A stretch of DNA of 64,000 nucleotides from Alloyangia pacifica (GCF_003111685.1 NZ_CP022192.1:129501-193500), one strand, 5' to 3'; positions 42,823 to 52,208 are shown, counted from the stretch's first letter. Made by a program: numbers and translations. The notes: generated from the letters alone by a model not told the origin.

Positions 42823-43673
42823 CCGCCCAGACCCAACCGCGGGCACCGGCTGCCGAGGCGGTCGAAACCGCCCCGAGCCTCTTTAGAGTGCGAGATCTTC
42901 GCCTCTCCTTCCCCGACCTTGCGCGCAAGCCGCTGCTCGGTACCGCGCCGCGCACCGAGGTGCTCAAGGGCCTCAGCTTCGACATCCCGGCGGGCAAGAT
43001 CACCGGCATCGTCGGCGCGAGTGGCTCGGGCAAATCGACGGCCGGCCGCGTGCTGGTGCGCCTGCTCGAGCCCGACTCGGGCAGCGTGCTCTATGGCGGG
43101 CAGGACATCGGCCATCTCGACGAGGCGGCTCTGCGACCGCTGCGGCGCGATCTGCAGATGATCTTCCAGGACCCCATGTCCTCGCTCAACCCGCGCCACA
43201 AGGTCTGGCGGATCATCGCCCAGCCGATGAAGCGCTATGGGCTCGGCGGCACCAGGGCCGATGCGATCGCGGCGCTCGGCAAGGTCGGCCTGCCCCCCGC
43301 CTTCGCCGAGCGCTACCCGCACGAGCTGTCGGGCGGCCAGCGCCAGCGGGTCGGCATCGCCCGGGCCATCGCGCTGAAGCCGCGGTTCATCCTTGCCGAC
43401 GAGATCGTCTCGGGTCTCGACGTCTCGAGCCAGGCGCAGGTGCTGCTGTTGCTCAAGCAGCTCGCCCGCGAAATGGGGCTGACCATCGCCTTCATCAGCC
43501 ATGACCTTTCGGTGATCCGCCACCTTTGCGACCGGGTGATCGTGCTGAACCGCGGCGAGATCGTCGAGCAGGGCTCGGTCGATGCGGTGTTCCGCGCCCC
43601 GGCCTCGGATGTCACCAGAACGCTGCTCTCGGCGATCCCCCTGCCCGAGCTCGATCCCGCCTGGCTGGGCTAG
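42819..43673 (+). CDS. ABC transporter ATP-binding protein (DppF type)
   Basis: 284 aa, starting in an ATGA overlap. Walker A GASGSGKST, Q-loop QMIFQDPMSSLNPRHKV, signature LSGGQRQR, Walker B FILADEIVSGLD (Ile-Val replace the usual Pro-Thr), and the ISHDLSVIRHLCDRV switch region. Last gene of the importer. Confidence 0.9.
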   Translation: MTAQTQPRAPAAEAVETAPSLFRVRDLRLSFPDLARKPLLGTAPRTEVLKGLSFDIPAGKITGIVGASGSGKSTAGRVLVRLLEPDSGSVLYGGQDIGHLDEAALRPLRRDLQMIFQDPMSSLNPRHKVWRIIAQPMKRYGLGGTRADAIAALGKVGLPPAFAERYPHELSGGQRQRVGIARAIALKPRFILADEIVSGLDVSSQAQVLLLLKQLAREMGLTIAFISHDLSVIRHLCDRVIVLNRGEIVEQGSVDAVFRAPASDVTRTLLSAIPLPELDPAWLG

Positions 43674-43705
43674 CGGCGCCGGGATCGCGGGGCGGAACAT
43701 TGATG

Positions 43706-43737
43706 CGTGAAGCAGTTGACCCAGCGTCTGCTTCACG
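43706..43737. terminator. Inverted repeat after the ABC importer
   Basis: CGTGAAGCAG and CTGCTTCACG are perfect 10-bp arms around a 12-nt loop, 32 nt after the last ABC gene. No T-run follows, so it could be a terminator or part of the ligase promoter. Confidence 0.5.
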
Positions 43738-43773
43738 GGTGTTGCGTAGCAAGTTAAACTTTCAGCGGAAAAA

Positions 43774-43811
43774 CGGAAATATCTTCTCAGGGCGGAAAAA
43801 TCTTCTTCAGG
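43774..43811 (+). repeat. Tandem imperfect repeat in the CoA-ligase promoter
   Basis: CGGAAATATCTTCTCAGG is followed at 43793 by CGGAAAAATCTTCTTCAGG, a 19-bp period. The octamer TTAAACTT also occurs twice in this promoter (43754 and 43813). The repeats lie just upstream of site C. Confidence 0.65.
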
Positions 43812-43815
43812 ATTA

Positions 43816-43838
43816 AACTTTATACTTGAAATAAAATC
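43816..43838 (+). promoter_or_regulatory. Shared promoter motif, site C (CoA ligase)
   Basis: The element begins AACTTTATACTTGAAATAAA and ends ATC. It ends 46 nt before the ligase ATG, almost exactly the spacing seen at 22706-22774. Confidence 0.68.
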
Positions 43839-43884
43839 GCGGCCGTAGCGTGATGAGTCCAAGACCGGCACCCAGGAGGACTTC

Positions 43885-45522
43885 ATGCTTGGCCCCAGCG
43901 CTCACACCGACAGCTTCAGCCGCGACAATCTTCCGGCGGCCGAGCTCCAACCGGTTTTCCTGCTGGAGAAGTTCGCCTATCCCGACCACATCAACGCCGC
44001 TGTCGAACTGACCGACCGGATGGTCGAGAAGGGCTTCGGGGACCGCGTCGCGTTGGTCGGTCAGGGCCGCAGCCGCACCTATGCCGAACTTGCCGACTGG
44101 ACCAGCCGGATCGCCCGCGTGCTGATCGAGGATTACGGCGTTCAGCCCGGCAACCGCATCCTCATCCGCAGCGCCAACACCCCCGCGCTTGTCGCCTGCT
44201 GGCTCGGCGCCACCAAGGCCGGCGCCGTGGTGGTCAACACCATGCCGCTGCTGCGCAAGAAGGAATTGATGCAGCACCTCGACAAGGCCGAGGTCTCGCT
44301 GGCGCTCTGCGACACGCGGATGCTGGACGAGCTGGAGGCCTGCCTGCCCGAGAGCAACTTCCTGAAACGCATCGTCGGTTTCGACGGCAGCTCCGGGCTC
44401 GACGCCGAGCTCGACCGCGCCGCTGCCGCCAAGCCCTCGGGGCCCTGCTGGGTCGAGACCGGGCGCGACGACGTGGCGCTGCTGGGGTTCACATCGGGCT
44501 CGACCGGGGTGCCGAAGGCCACCATGCATTTCCATCGCGACCTGCTGATGATCGCAGACGGCTACGCGCGCGAGGTGCTCGAGGTGCAGCCCGAAGACAT
44601 CTTCGTCGGTTCGCCGCCGCTGGCCTTCACTTTCGGCCTTGGCGGGCTGGCCATCTTCCCGCTGCGCTTCGGCGCCAGCGCCGTGCTGCTGGAAAAGGCC
44701 GCGCCGCCCGATCTCATCCGCATCATCGAGCAGCACCGCGCCACCATCTGCTTCACCGCCCCCACCGCGTATCGCGCCATGATGCTGGCGATGGACGAGG
44801 GCGCGGACCTGTCGAGCCTGCGCTGCGCCGTCTCGGCGGGCGAGACCCTGCCCGCGCCGGTGTTCGAGGCCTGGGAGCAGAAGACCGGCAAGCCCATTCT
44901 CGACGGCATCGGCGGCACCGAGATGCTGCATATCTACATCTCCAACCGCTTCGGCGACGCCAAGCCCGGCTGCACCGGCAAGCCGCTGACCGGCTACGAG
45001 GCGAAGATCGTCGACGACGAGATGAACGAGGTGCCGCGCGGCACGCCAGGCCATCTCGCGGTGCGCGGCCCGGTGGGCTGCCGCTACCTGGCCGACGACC
45101 GGCAGACAAAATTTGTCCGGGATGGCTGGAACCTGCCCGGCGACACCTTCGTGCAGGACGAAGAGGGCTATTTCCACTTCGCGGCGCGCTCGGACGACAT
45201 GATCGTCTCGTCGGGCTACAACATCGCCGGGCCAGAGGTGGAAGCCGCGCTGCTTGCGCATCCGGACGTGATCGAATGCGCCGTCATCGGCGCCCCTGAC
45301 GCCGAGCGCGGCATCATCGTGCAGGCCCATGTGGTGCTGCGCGAGGGGGTCGCCGCCGACGCGGCCACCGTCAAGGCGCTGCAGGATTTCGTCAAGGCGA
45401 CCATCGCCCCCTACAAGTATCCCCGCTCGGTGATCTTCACCGCGGCGCTGCCGAAGACCGAGAGTGGCAAGATCCAGCGCTTCCGCCTGAAGGATGCCGC
45501 GCCGGCCCCGGCGGGCGCCTGA
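43885..45522 (+). CDS. Aryl-CoA ligase, 2-aminobenzoate/benzoate-CoA ligase family
   Basis: 545 aa AMP-forming acyl-CoA synthetase. The ATP motif LLGFTSGSTGVPKATMH lies near residue 200, GIGGTEMLHIYISN near 345, DDMIVSSGYNIAGPEVE near 440, and the adenylation lysine in TESGKIQRFRLKD near the C-terminus. The GGTEMLH stretch and early FAYPDHINAAVELTDRMVE fit the benzoate/2-aminobenzoate-CoA ligase branch. It most likely activates anthranilate to feed the monooxygenase at 22774, with which it shares a promoter motif. It has its own promoter and a terminator after it. Confidence 0.85.
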   Translation: MLGPSAHTDSFSRDNLPAAELQPVFLLEKFAYPDHINAAVELTDRMVEKGFGDRVALVGQGRSRTYAELADWTSRIARVLIEDYGVQPGNRILIRSANTPALVACWLGATKAGAVVVNTMPLLRKKELMQHLDKAEVSLALCDTRMLDELEACLPESNFLKRIVGFDGSSGLDAELDRAAAAKPSGPCWVETGRDDVALLGFTSGSTGVPKATMHFHRDLLMIADGYAREVLEVQPEDIFVGSPPLAFTFGLGGLAIFPLRFGASAVLLEKAAPPDLIRIIEQHRATICFTAPTAYRAMMLAMDEGADLSSLRCAVSAGETLPAPVFEAWEQKTGKPILDGIGGTEMLHIYISNRFGDAKPGCTGKPLTGYEAKIVDDEMNEVPRGTPGHLAVRGPVGCRYLADDRQTKFVRDGWNLPGDTFVQDEEGYFHFAARSDDMIVSSGYNIAGPEVEAALLAHPDVIECAVIGAPDAERGIIVQAHVVLREGVAADAATVKALQDFVKATIAPYKYPRSVIFTAALPKTESGKIQRFRLKDAAPAPAGA

Positions 45523-45557
45523 CCGGCGCGCCGCGGCGCGACCCTAAAGATGGCTGC

Positions 45558-45587
45558 CCCCCGGCGCTCGCTGTCGAGCGCCGGGGG
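45558..45587. terminator. Hairpin terminator after the CoA ligase
   Basis: CCCCCGGCGCTCG and CGAGCGCCGGGGG form a perfect 13-bp stem with loop CTGT. The T-tract is poor (CCTTCG), but stem strength and place support termination. Confidence 0.75.
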
Positions 45588-45740
45588 CCTTCGCATGTCA
45601 CTACCGCGGAAGAAGTGCGGGATAATTGTTTTAATTATAAATTTCTCCCTGGCGCGGGGGCTGCGCCCACGCCTGCTCAATTTTGCGGAAAACGTCGCTT
45701 AAAACACAAGACATCCTCCTGCATACCCTTCTCTCACGTT

Positions 45741-45764
45741 GACTTTTAATTGAAGTCTAAAGTA
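45741..45764 (-). promoter_or_regulatory. Shared promoter motif, site D (TRAP operon)
   Basis: On the minus strand it begins TACTTTAGACTTCAATTAAA, matching the common pattern with one extra base near the end. It ends 38 bp before the TRAP small-subunit start codon, in reverse orientation. Confidence 0.6.
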
Positions 45765-45802
45765 AATGTTTGATGAATTGCCGGAACGAGGGAGCGCATG
45801 GA

Positions 45803-46282
45803 ATGTCACAAGCAAGACGCCTGACCTGGGTGATGAGGCTCTGCGGCGGCATCTCCGCCGCCGCCCTGGCGCTGCTGAGCATTCTCGTGGTGGGCGACGT
45901 GGTTCTGCGGAACACCGGCCTCGTGCGCTGGTCCTGGCTCAACGAGCTGACCGAGTATCTTCTGACCATCTCGACCTTCACCGGCGCGCCCTGGGTCTTG
46001 CACAACCACGGCCACGTGAACGTCGACGTGCTGCTCCGCACCGTCAGCGCGGCAAAGGCGCGCTGGCTGGTGAAGGCCTCGAACCTCTTCGGCGGGGTGA
46101 TCTCGGCGATCTTGCTCGTCGTCGCGGTGCGGGTGACCTTCGACAGCTACGCGCTCGGCTCGCTGGTCTTCAAGAACCTCATCTTTCCCGAATGGTACCT
46201 CATGACCCCCATGGTGCTCTGCTTCGGTCTTTGCACGGCCGAGTTCCTGACCCGCATCGTGACCGGCGAGGTGCGGATATGA
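45803..46282 (+). CDS. dctQ: TRAP transporter small permease subunit (DctQ)
   Basis: 159 aa from the ATG at 45803 (GAGGGAG eight bases ahead). Four membrane helices, with WSWLNELTEYLLTISTFTGA and NHGHVNVDVLL typical of DctQ. Overlaps the large-subunit gene (ATGA). The operon carries a copy of the shared promoter motif, so it probably imports a substrate of the aromatic pathway such as anthranilate or another organic anion. Confidence 0.88.
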   Translation: MSQARRLTWVMRLCGGISAAALALLSILVVGDVVLRNTGLVRWSWLNELTEYLLTISTFTGAPWVLHNHGHVNVDVLLRTVSAAKARWLVKASNLFGGVISAILLVVAVRVTFDSYALGSLVFKNLIFPEWYLMTPMVLCFGLCTAEFLTRIVTGEVRI

Positions 46283-47592
46283 GCTGGCTCGAGATCATCG
46301 CGCTGCTCGGCGGCGTGCTGGCGATGCTTTTTGCCATCGGCACCCCGGTCGCGCTGGCGTTCCTTGGCGCAAACCTGATCGGTGCCTGGCTGTTCCTCGG
46401 CAGCGGCGCGGGCATCGAGCAGCTGGTGCGCAACGCGTCCATGTCGGTCAATTCCTTCTCGCTCGTGCCGATCCCGCTCTTCGTGCTGATGGGAGAGCTG
46501 CTGTTCCATTGCGGCCTCGCCTACAAGGCGATCGAGGCGATCGAGCGCTTGCTGCACCGCCTGCCCGCCCGGCTCGGATGCGTCTCCGTGGTCGGCGGCA
46601 CCGCCTTTGCGGCGCTCTCCGGCTCGTCCATCGCCAACACTGCGCTCCTTGGCGGCACGCTGTCGCAGGAAATGCTGCGCCGGGGCTATTCGACGACGCT
46701 GGCGCTCGGGCCGGTCATGGCAGTGGGCGGCATTGCCGTGTTGATCCCGCCCTCGACGCTGGCGGTGATGCTCGGCTCGCTCTCGGGCATCTCGATCACC
46801 CAGCTGCTGATCGGCGGGCTGGTCCCCGGGTTGCTGATGGCCGCGCTCTTCCTGCTCTTCGTGATCCTCACCGGCCATTTCCGCCCGCAGAGCGCACCGC
46901 GCGACACCAGCGCCAGCGCCTACACGCTGGCCGAGCGGATCGTGCCCTTCCTGCGCGACGTGGTGCCGCTCTTCGGCATCTTCGTCGCGGTGATCGGCAG
47001 CATGCTCGCCGGGATCGCCACCCCGACCGAGGCCGCGGGTCTTGGTGCCTTTGCCGCGCTCATCGCCACCGCGCTCTACCGCAAGCTAAGCTGGGCAGCG
47101 CTGACCAAAGCGATGACCGAGACCGCGAAGGTCTCGGTGTCGATCCTCTTCATCATCGTCGCCTCGACGACCTTCTCGCAGATCCTGTCGTTCTCGGGCG
47201 CCACTTCGGGCATGTTGCAGCTGATCAACGCCGTCGACCCCACGCCGATGACGCTGATCGTCTGCATGCTGCTGATCCTGCTCGTGCTCGGCTGCTTCAT
47301 CGACCAGATCTCGATGATGATGATCACCCTGCCGATCTTCATGCCGCTGGCCCATGCCGCGGGCATCGAGGTCGTCTGGCTCGGGCTGATGATGCTCGTG
47401 GCGATCGAGCTCGGCATGCTGACCCCGCCCTTCGGCATCCTGCTGATGGTCATGCAGGGTGCCAGCCGCTCGGTGCCGCTGGTCAGCATCTACAAGGCCG
47501 CCGCGCCCTTCATCCTGATCGAGATCGGCGTACTGATAATGATGCTGATGGTGCCGCAGCTCACACTCTTCCTGCCCGCGCTGGTGCGCTGA
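46279..47592 (+). CDS. dctM: TRAP transporter large permease subunit (DctM)
   Basis: 437 aa, about 12 membrane helices. Family features: NSFSLVPIPLFVLMGELLF, GGTAFAALSGSSIANTALLG, GIAVLIPPSTLAVMLGSLSG, and GMLTPPFGILLMVMQG. It catalyses sodium-coupled uptake with DctQ and the binding protein. Confidence 0.92.
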   Translation: MSWLEIIALLGGVLAMLFAIGTPVALAFLGANLIGAWLFLGSGAGIEQLVRNASMSVNSFSLVPIPLFVLMGELLFHCGLAYKAIEAIERLLHRLPARLGCVSVVGGTAFAALSGSSIANTALLGGTLSQEMLRRGYSTTLALGPVMAVGGIAVLIPPSTLAVMLGSLSGISITQLLIGGLVPGLLMAALFLLFVILTGHFRPQSAPRDTSASAYTLAERIVPFLRDVVPLFGIFVAVIGSMLAGIATPTEAAGLGAFAALIATALYRKLSWAALTKAMTETAKVSVSILFIIVASTTFSQILSFSGATSGMLQLINAVDPTPMTLIVCMLLILLVLGCFIDQISMMMITLPIFMPLAHAAGIEVVWLGLMMLVAIELGMLTPPFGILLMVMQGASRSVPLVSIYKAAAPFILIEIGVLIMMLMVPQLTLFLPALVR

Positions 47593-47631
47593 CAGCCCCT
47601 TTTTCCAAGTCCAACAGTCCGGAGAACAAAA

Positions 47632-48603
47632 ATGAAAATCCGCTCCCTCAAAACGGCAGGCATGGCCGTTGCGGCAGCGCTCGCCCTGGCAAGCCCGCTC
47701 GCCGCGGCAGAGACCACGCTGCGCGCCATCACCGCCTTCCAGCCCGGCACCACCTTCGCCAAGCCCTTCGAGGATTTCGTCTCGAAGGTGAACGCGCAGG
47801 GCGAGGGCGTTCTGAAGATCGAGGTGATCGGCGGGCCCGAGGCCATGCCCCCCTTCGAGATCGGCAACGCGCTGCGCAACGGCATTGTCGACATCGCCAA
47901 CACCACCGCGGTGTTCCACGCCAGCCTCGTGCCCGAGGGCGTCGCCATGACCCTCGCCACCCGCCCGATGTCGGAGCTGCGCGAGAACGGCGGCTACGCG
48001 CTGATGAACCAGTTGCACGAGGACAAAGCCCGGATCCATTGGCTCGGCCGCCTGACGCAGGGCATCAACTACCACATCTACCTCAACGAGGCGCCCGAGG
48101 GCAGCAAGCTCGACGGGCTGAAGCTGCGCTCGGTGCCGGTCTACCAGGCCTTCTTCAAGGATCTTGGCGCCACCCCGATGCAGACCGCCCCGGGCGAGGT
48201 ATACACCGCGCTCGAGCGCGGCGTCATCGACGGCTATGGCTGGCCCTCGATCGGTGTCTTCGACCTTGGCTGGCAGGACAAGACCGGTGCGCGGGTGAAC
48301 CCCGGCTTCTACCAGGTCGAGACCGGCCTCTACCTGAGCCTCAAGACCTGGCAGTCGCTGTCCGAAGAGCAGCAGGCCTTCCTCAGCGACCTGATGATCG
48401 AAACCGAATCCTCCTCCTCGCTGGTGCAGGACCTTGCCGAGGCCGAGAAAGCCAAGCAGATCGAGGCAGGGATCGAAATGATCGACCTCGACGCGGATGC
48501 GGCCACCGAGTTTGGCGCGCTGGCGCAGGAGTCCGGCTGGAAACCGATCCTCGCGACCAGCCCCGAGCACGGCGCGAAGCTGCGCGAGCTCTTCGCCGAC
48601 TGA
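47632..48603 (+). CDS. dctP: TRAP transporter substrate-binding protein (DctP)
   Basis: 323 aa with a Sec signal peptide (cleavage near LAAAET). DctP-type features include a late conserved arginine region (LDGLKLRSVPVYQAFFKDLGATP) and PGEVYTALERGVIDGYGWP. It binds a carboxylate in the periplasm and passes it to DctQM. A hairpin terminator follows. Confidence 0.9.
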   Translation: MKIRSLKTAGMAVAAALALASPLAAAETTLRAITAFQPGTTFAKPFEDFVSKVNAQGEGVLKIEVIGGPEAMPPFEIGNALRNGIVDIANTTAVFHASLVPEGVAMTLATRPMSELRENGGYALMNQLHEDKARIHWLGRLTQGINYHIYLNEAPEGSKLDGLKLRSVPVYQAFFKDLGATPMQTAPGEVYTALERGVIDGYGWPSIGVFDLGWQDKTGARVNPGFYQVETGLYLSLKTWQSLSEEQQAFLSDLMIETESSSSLVQDLAEAEKAKQIEAGIEMIDLDADAATEFGALAQESGWKPILATSPEHGAKLRELFAD

Positions 48604-48629
48604 CGGCGGACGACCGGTCAAAAACCGTC

Positions 48630-48658
48630 AGCCGGGGGCCCATGGCCCTCGGCTTTTT
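48630..48658 (+). terminator. Intrinsic terminator after the TRAP operon
   Basis: AGCCGGGGGCC pairs with GGCCCTCGGCT (one G-T pair) around CAT, followed by TTTTT. Confidence 0.88.
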
Positions 48659-48868
48659 CTATTCCATTGACGGGCCGCACCCCAAGGCGCCGCAAAGTTC
48701 CGCCCCGCCCCGCCCCGCTGGAGCATCCCCGCCCTACTGGCGGATTTTCGACGGTTTTCGGAGTTCCAGCACTGCGAGGTTTCTAGGGAGCACAACCTGT
48801 GGCAGTCTCGGACTCATATCAAGAGTCCGCAGGATTGATCGCGGAGACATCGGAAGGCCAGGACGTCC

Positions 48869-49399
48869 ATGACGACCCAGCACAGCAGACGCGACTTCCT
48901 GCGAGGGCAACCGACCCGCCCCTCCGCCCCTTTGATGCGGCCTCCTGGCGCGCAGTCCGGGTTTTCTCAGCTCTGCAACGGCTGTGGCGCCTGTGCCCGC
49001 GCCTGCCCCGAAGCGCTCATCATCCGTCACGAGATCCGGCATGAGGGCCCCGCCGGAGGGTCGACGCCGGTCGTCGATTTTTCGAAAGCGGCCTGCACGT
49101 TCTGCGGCGCCTGCGCCGCGGCCTGCGAGACCGGCGCCCTGCGTTCCGAGGAAGTGTCCAACTGGCCGTGGCGCGCCGTCATCACCGACAGCTGCCTTTC
49201 GCTCAATGGCATCTCCTGCCGCGCCTGCGAGGACGCCTGCGCGCCCCGCGCCATCCGCTTCCGCCTGATGACCGGCGGCCGGGCTGCGCCGGAGCTCGAC
49301 ACCGCGCAATGCACCGGTTGCGCCGCTTGCGCCGCCACATGCCCTGCCGGGGCGGTGGCCTTCGAGCGGCCCGCGCCCGTGGCGGAGGGCTCGGGATGA
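48869..49399 (+). CDS. napF: Ferredoxin-type protein NapF
   Basis: 176 aa with three 4Fe-4S clusters as in NapF: CNGCGACARACPEAL, CTFCGACAAACETGA and CTGCAACAATCPAGA, plus a further cysteine group SCRACEDACAPRA. The SRRDFLRG start resembles a twin-arginine motif, as is usual for this cytoplasmic protein. First gene of the nap operon; NapF helps insert iron-sulfur clusters into NapA before export. The stop overlaps napD. Confidence 0.92.
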   Translation: MTTQHSRRDFLRGQPTRPSAPLMRPPGAQSGFSQLCNGCGACARACPEALIIRHEIRHEGPAGGSTPVVDFSKAACTFCGACAAACETGALRSEEVSNWPWRAVITDSCLSLNGISCRACEDACAPRAIRFRLMTGGRAAPELDTAQCTGCAACAATCPAGAVAFERPAPVAEGSG

Positions 49400-49668
49400 A
49401 CATCTGCGGCTGCCTCGTCCATGTCCTAAGAGACGCGCTGCCCGAGGCCCGGGCACAGATGGAAGCGCTCGACGGGGTCGAGGTGCATGCCGAAACCGAA
49501 GACGGCCGGCTGGTGGTGGTGGTCGAGGACACCGACACCGCCTTTGCCTCGGACATCATCATGTCGCTGCACCAGATCCGCGGCGTGGTCTCGCTGACCA
49601 TCAACTACCACCATTTCGAAGAGCCCCCGCAGCGCCCATCCCCCGCCGCCCCCCATCCGGAGACCTGA
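49396..49668 (+). CDS. napD: NapA chaperone NapD
   Basis: 90 aa beginning MNICGCLVHV. The small ferredoxin-like fold (ALDGVEVHAETEDGRLVVVVED; SLTINYHHFEE) matches NapD, which binds the NapA twin-arginine signal until cofactor loading is complete. Overlaps napF by four bases; napA follows after 3 nt. Confidence 0.92.
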   Translation: MNICGCLVHVLRDALPEARAQMEALDGVEVHAETEDGRLVVVVEDTDTAFASDIIMSLHQIRGVVSLTINYHHFEEPPQRPSPAAPHPET

Positions 49669-49671
49669 CCC

Positions 49672-52164
49672 ATGACCATTTCGGACTCGCGCAGGACTTT
49701 CCTCAAGGCCACCGCCGCCGCCAGCACCGCCGCCGCCGCGGGCATCTCGCTCGCCCCCGCCGCGCTGGCCCAGACCCCGGGCAATTCGGACATCCGCTGG
49801 GACAAGGCGCCCTGCCGTTTCTGCGGCACCGGCTGCTCGGTGCTGGTGGGCACCAAGGAGGGCCGCGTCGTCGCCACGCAGGGTGACCCCGAGGCACCGG
49901 TGAACCGCGGCCTGAACTGCATCAAGGGCTACTTCCTGTCGAAGATCATGTATGGCGCCGACCGTCTGACCACGCCGATGCTGCGCAAGTCGGGCGGACA
50001 ATACGACAAGAACGGCGAGTTCGAGCCGGTGAGCTGGGACGAGGCCTTCGATGTCATGGCCGAGAAGTGGAAGGCGGCTCTGGCCGCCAAGGGGCCAACC
50101 TCGGTCGGCATGTTCGGCTCGGGGCAATGGACGGTCTGGGAGGGCTACGCCGCCTCGAAGCTGATGAAGGCGGGGTTCCGGTCCAACAACATCGACCCCA
50201 ATGCCCGGCACTGCATGGCCTCGGCGGTGGTCGGCTTCATGCGCGCCTTCGGCATCGACGAGCCGATGGGCTGCTACGACGACTTCGAGCAGGCGGACAC
50301 CTTCGTGCTCTGGGGCTCGAACATGGCCGAGATGCACCCGATCCTTTGGTCGCGGCTCACCGACACGCGGCTGACCAAGCCCGGAGCGCAGGTGCACGTG
50401 CTGTCGACCTTCGAGCACCGGAGCTTCGAGCTCGCGGACAACGGCATGGTGTTCGCGCCGCAGACCGATCTGGCGATCCTCAACTACATCGCCAATCACA
50501 TCATCCAGACCGACGCGGTGAACTGGGACTTCCTGGAAAAGCACGTCAACCTCACCAGGACCGCCACGGACATCGGCTACGGGCTGCGCGACACCAACCC
50601 GTTGCAGCAGGCCGCCGCCAATCCCAACTCGGGCGAGCTGACCCCGATCGACTTCGACGAATACGCCGCGGCGGTCTCGGACTACACGTTGGAAAAGGTC
50701 GCCGAGATGTCGGGCATTCCGGCACATCAGCTCGAACGTCTGGCTGAGCAATACGCCGATCCGAACCGCAAGGTCATGTCGCTCTGGACCATGGGCTTCA
50801 ACCAGCACACGCGCGGTGGATGGGTGAATGGGCTGGTCTACAACGTCCACCTGCTGACCGGGAAGATCTCCGAGCCGGGCAACTCGCCCTTCTCGCTGAC
50901 CGGCCAGCCCTCGGCCTGCGGCACCGCGCGCGAGGTGGGCACCTTTTCGCACCGGTTGCCTGCCGACATGGTGGTCACCAACCCCGAGCACCGCGCCCAT
51001 GCCGAGGAGATCTGGAAGCTGCCCGAGGGCACCATCCCCGACAAGCCCGGCCTGCACGCGGTCGAGCAGAACCGCGCGCTGCGCGATGGCAATCTCAACG
51101 CCTACTGGGTGCAGTGCAACAACAACATGCAGGCGGCGGCCAACATCAACGAGGAGGGCTGGCCGGGGTATCGCAACGCGGACAATTTCGTGACCGTCTC
51201 GGACGCCTATCCGACCGTCACGGCCATGTCGGCCGATCTTATCCTGCCCGCCGCCATGTGGGTCGAGAAGGAGGGCGCCTACGGCAACGCCGAGCGCCGC
51301 ACCCAGTTCTGGCGCCAGCAGGTCATGGCCCCGGGCGAGGCCCGCTCGGATCTGTGGCAACTCATGGAATTCGCCAAGCGCTTCACCGTCGAGGAGGCCT
51401 GGGGCGACGCGCTTGTCGCCAAGAAGCCCGAGCTGGCCGGCAAGACACTCTACGAGGTGCTTTACCAGAACGGCACTGTCGACAAGTTCCCGCTCGAAGA
51501 GACCGCCGAGGGGTTCGACAATGTCGAGGCCCAGCACTTCGGCTTCTATGTCCAGAAGGGCCTTTTCGAGGAATATGCCACCTTTGGCCGCGGCCATGGC
51601 CATGACCTCGCGCCGTTCGAGCAATACCACCAGGCGCGCGGGCTGCGCTGGCCCGTGGTCGATGGGCAGGAGACGCTTTACCGCTTCCGCGAGGGCTATG
51701 ACCCCTATGTACCCGAGGGCTCGGAGGTGTCCTTTTACGGCTACCCGGATGGCAAGGCGAAGATCATCTTTGCCCCCTACGAGGCGCCGCCCGAAGTGCC
51801 CGACGACGACTACGACCTCTGGCTCTCGACCGGGCGGGTGCTCGAACACTGGCACTCCGGCTCGATGACCCGTCGCGTTCCGGAACTGCACCGGGCGTTC
51901 CCCGCCGCCGTCGTCTTCATGCACCCTGAGGACGCCGAGGCGCGGGGCCTGCGGCGCGGGCAGGAGATCAACATCTCGACCCGCCGCGGCGAGATGCTCA
52001 GCCGGCTGGAAACCCGCGGCCGCAACAAGCCGCCGAAGGGGCTCGTCTTCGTGCCGTGGTTCGACGAGAGCCAGCTGATCAACAAGTTGACGCTCGATGC
52101 CACCTGTCCGCTCTCGAAGCAGACCGACTTCAAGAAGTGCGCCTGCAAGGTCGAGCGCGTGTGA
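49672..52164 (+). CDS. napA: Periplasmic nitrate reductase catalytic subunit
   Basis: 830 aa with a twin-arginine signal ([13 protein letters not shown]). The N-terminal 4Fe-4S motif [13 protein letters not shown] starts at residue 48, and the molybdenum-ligating cysteine is in [13 protein letters not shown] near residue 181. Two molybdopterin guanine dinucleotides are expected. It reduces nitrate to nitrite in the periplasm with electrons from NapB. The length is usual for the enzyme. Confidence 0.97.
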   Translation: MTISDSRRTFLKATAAASTAAAAGISLAPAALAQTPGNSDIRWDKAPCRFCGTGCSVLVGTKEGRVVATQGDPEAPVNRGLNCIKGYFLSKIMYGADRLTTPMLRKSGGQYDKNGEFEPVSWDEAFDVMAEKWKAALAAKGPTSVGMFGSGQWTVWEGYAASKLMKAGFRSNNIDPNARHCMASAVVGFMRAFGIDEPMGCYDDFEQADTFVLWGSNMAEMHPILWSRLTDTRLTKPGAQVHVLSTFEHRSFELADNGMVFAPQTDLAILNYIANHIIQTDAVNWDFLEKHVNLTRTATDIGYGLRDTNPLQQAAANPNSGELTPIDFDEYAAAVSDYTLEKVAEMSGIPAHQLERLAEQYADPNRKVMSLWTMGFNQHTRGGWVNGLVYNVHLLTGKISEPGNSPFSLTGQPSACGTAREVGTFSHRLPADMVVTNPEHRAHAEEIWKLPEGTIPDKPGLHAVEQNRALRDGNLNAYWVQCNNNMQAAANINEEGWPGYRNADNFVTVSDAYPTVTAMSADLILPAAMWVEKEGAYGNAERRTQFWRQQVMAPGEARSDLWQLMEFAKRFTVEEAWGDALVAKKPELAGKTLYEVLYQNGTVDKFPLEETAEGFDNVEAQHFGFYVQKGLFEEYATFGRGHGHDLAPFEQYHQARGLRWPVVDGQETLYRFREGYDPYVPEGSEVSFYGYPDGKAKIIFAPYEAPPEVPDDDYDLWLSTGRVLEHWHSGSMTRRVPELHRAFPAAVVFMHPEDAEARGLRRGQEINISTRRGEMLSRLETRGRNKPPKGLVFVPWFDESQLINKLTLDATCPLSKQTDFKKCACKVERV

Positions 52165-52208
52165 GCCGATCCCACCGGCCCTGAGGGAGACGTCAGAGGA
52201 GGCCCGTG

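Noticed and set aside
48604..48868. FNR/CRP-type box upstream of napF
   Set aside because: TTGAT and ATCAA halves occur near 48820-48840, but in the wrong order and spacing; no convincing anaerobic regulator site could be assigned.
49426..51924. An 832-codon frame antisense to napA
   Set aside because: Same reason: napA is certain and the antisense product has low-complexity, shadow-type composition.
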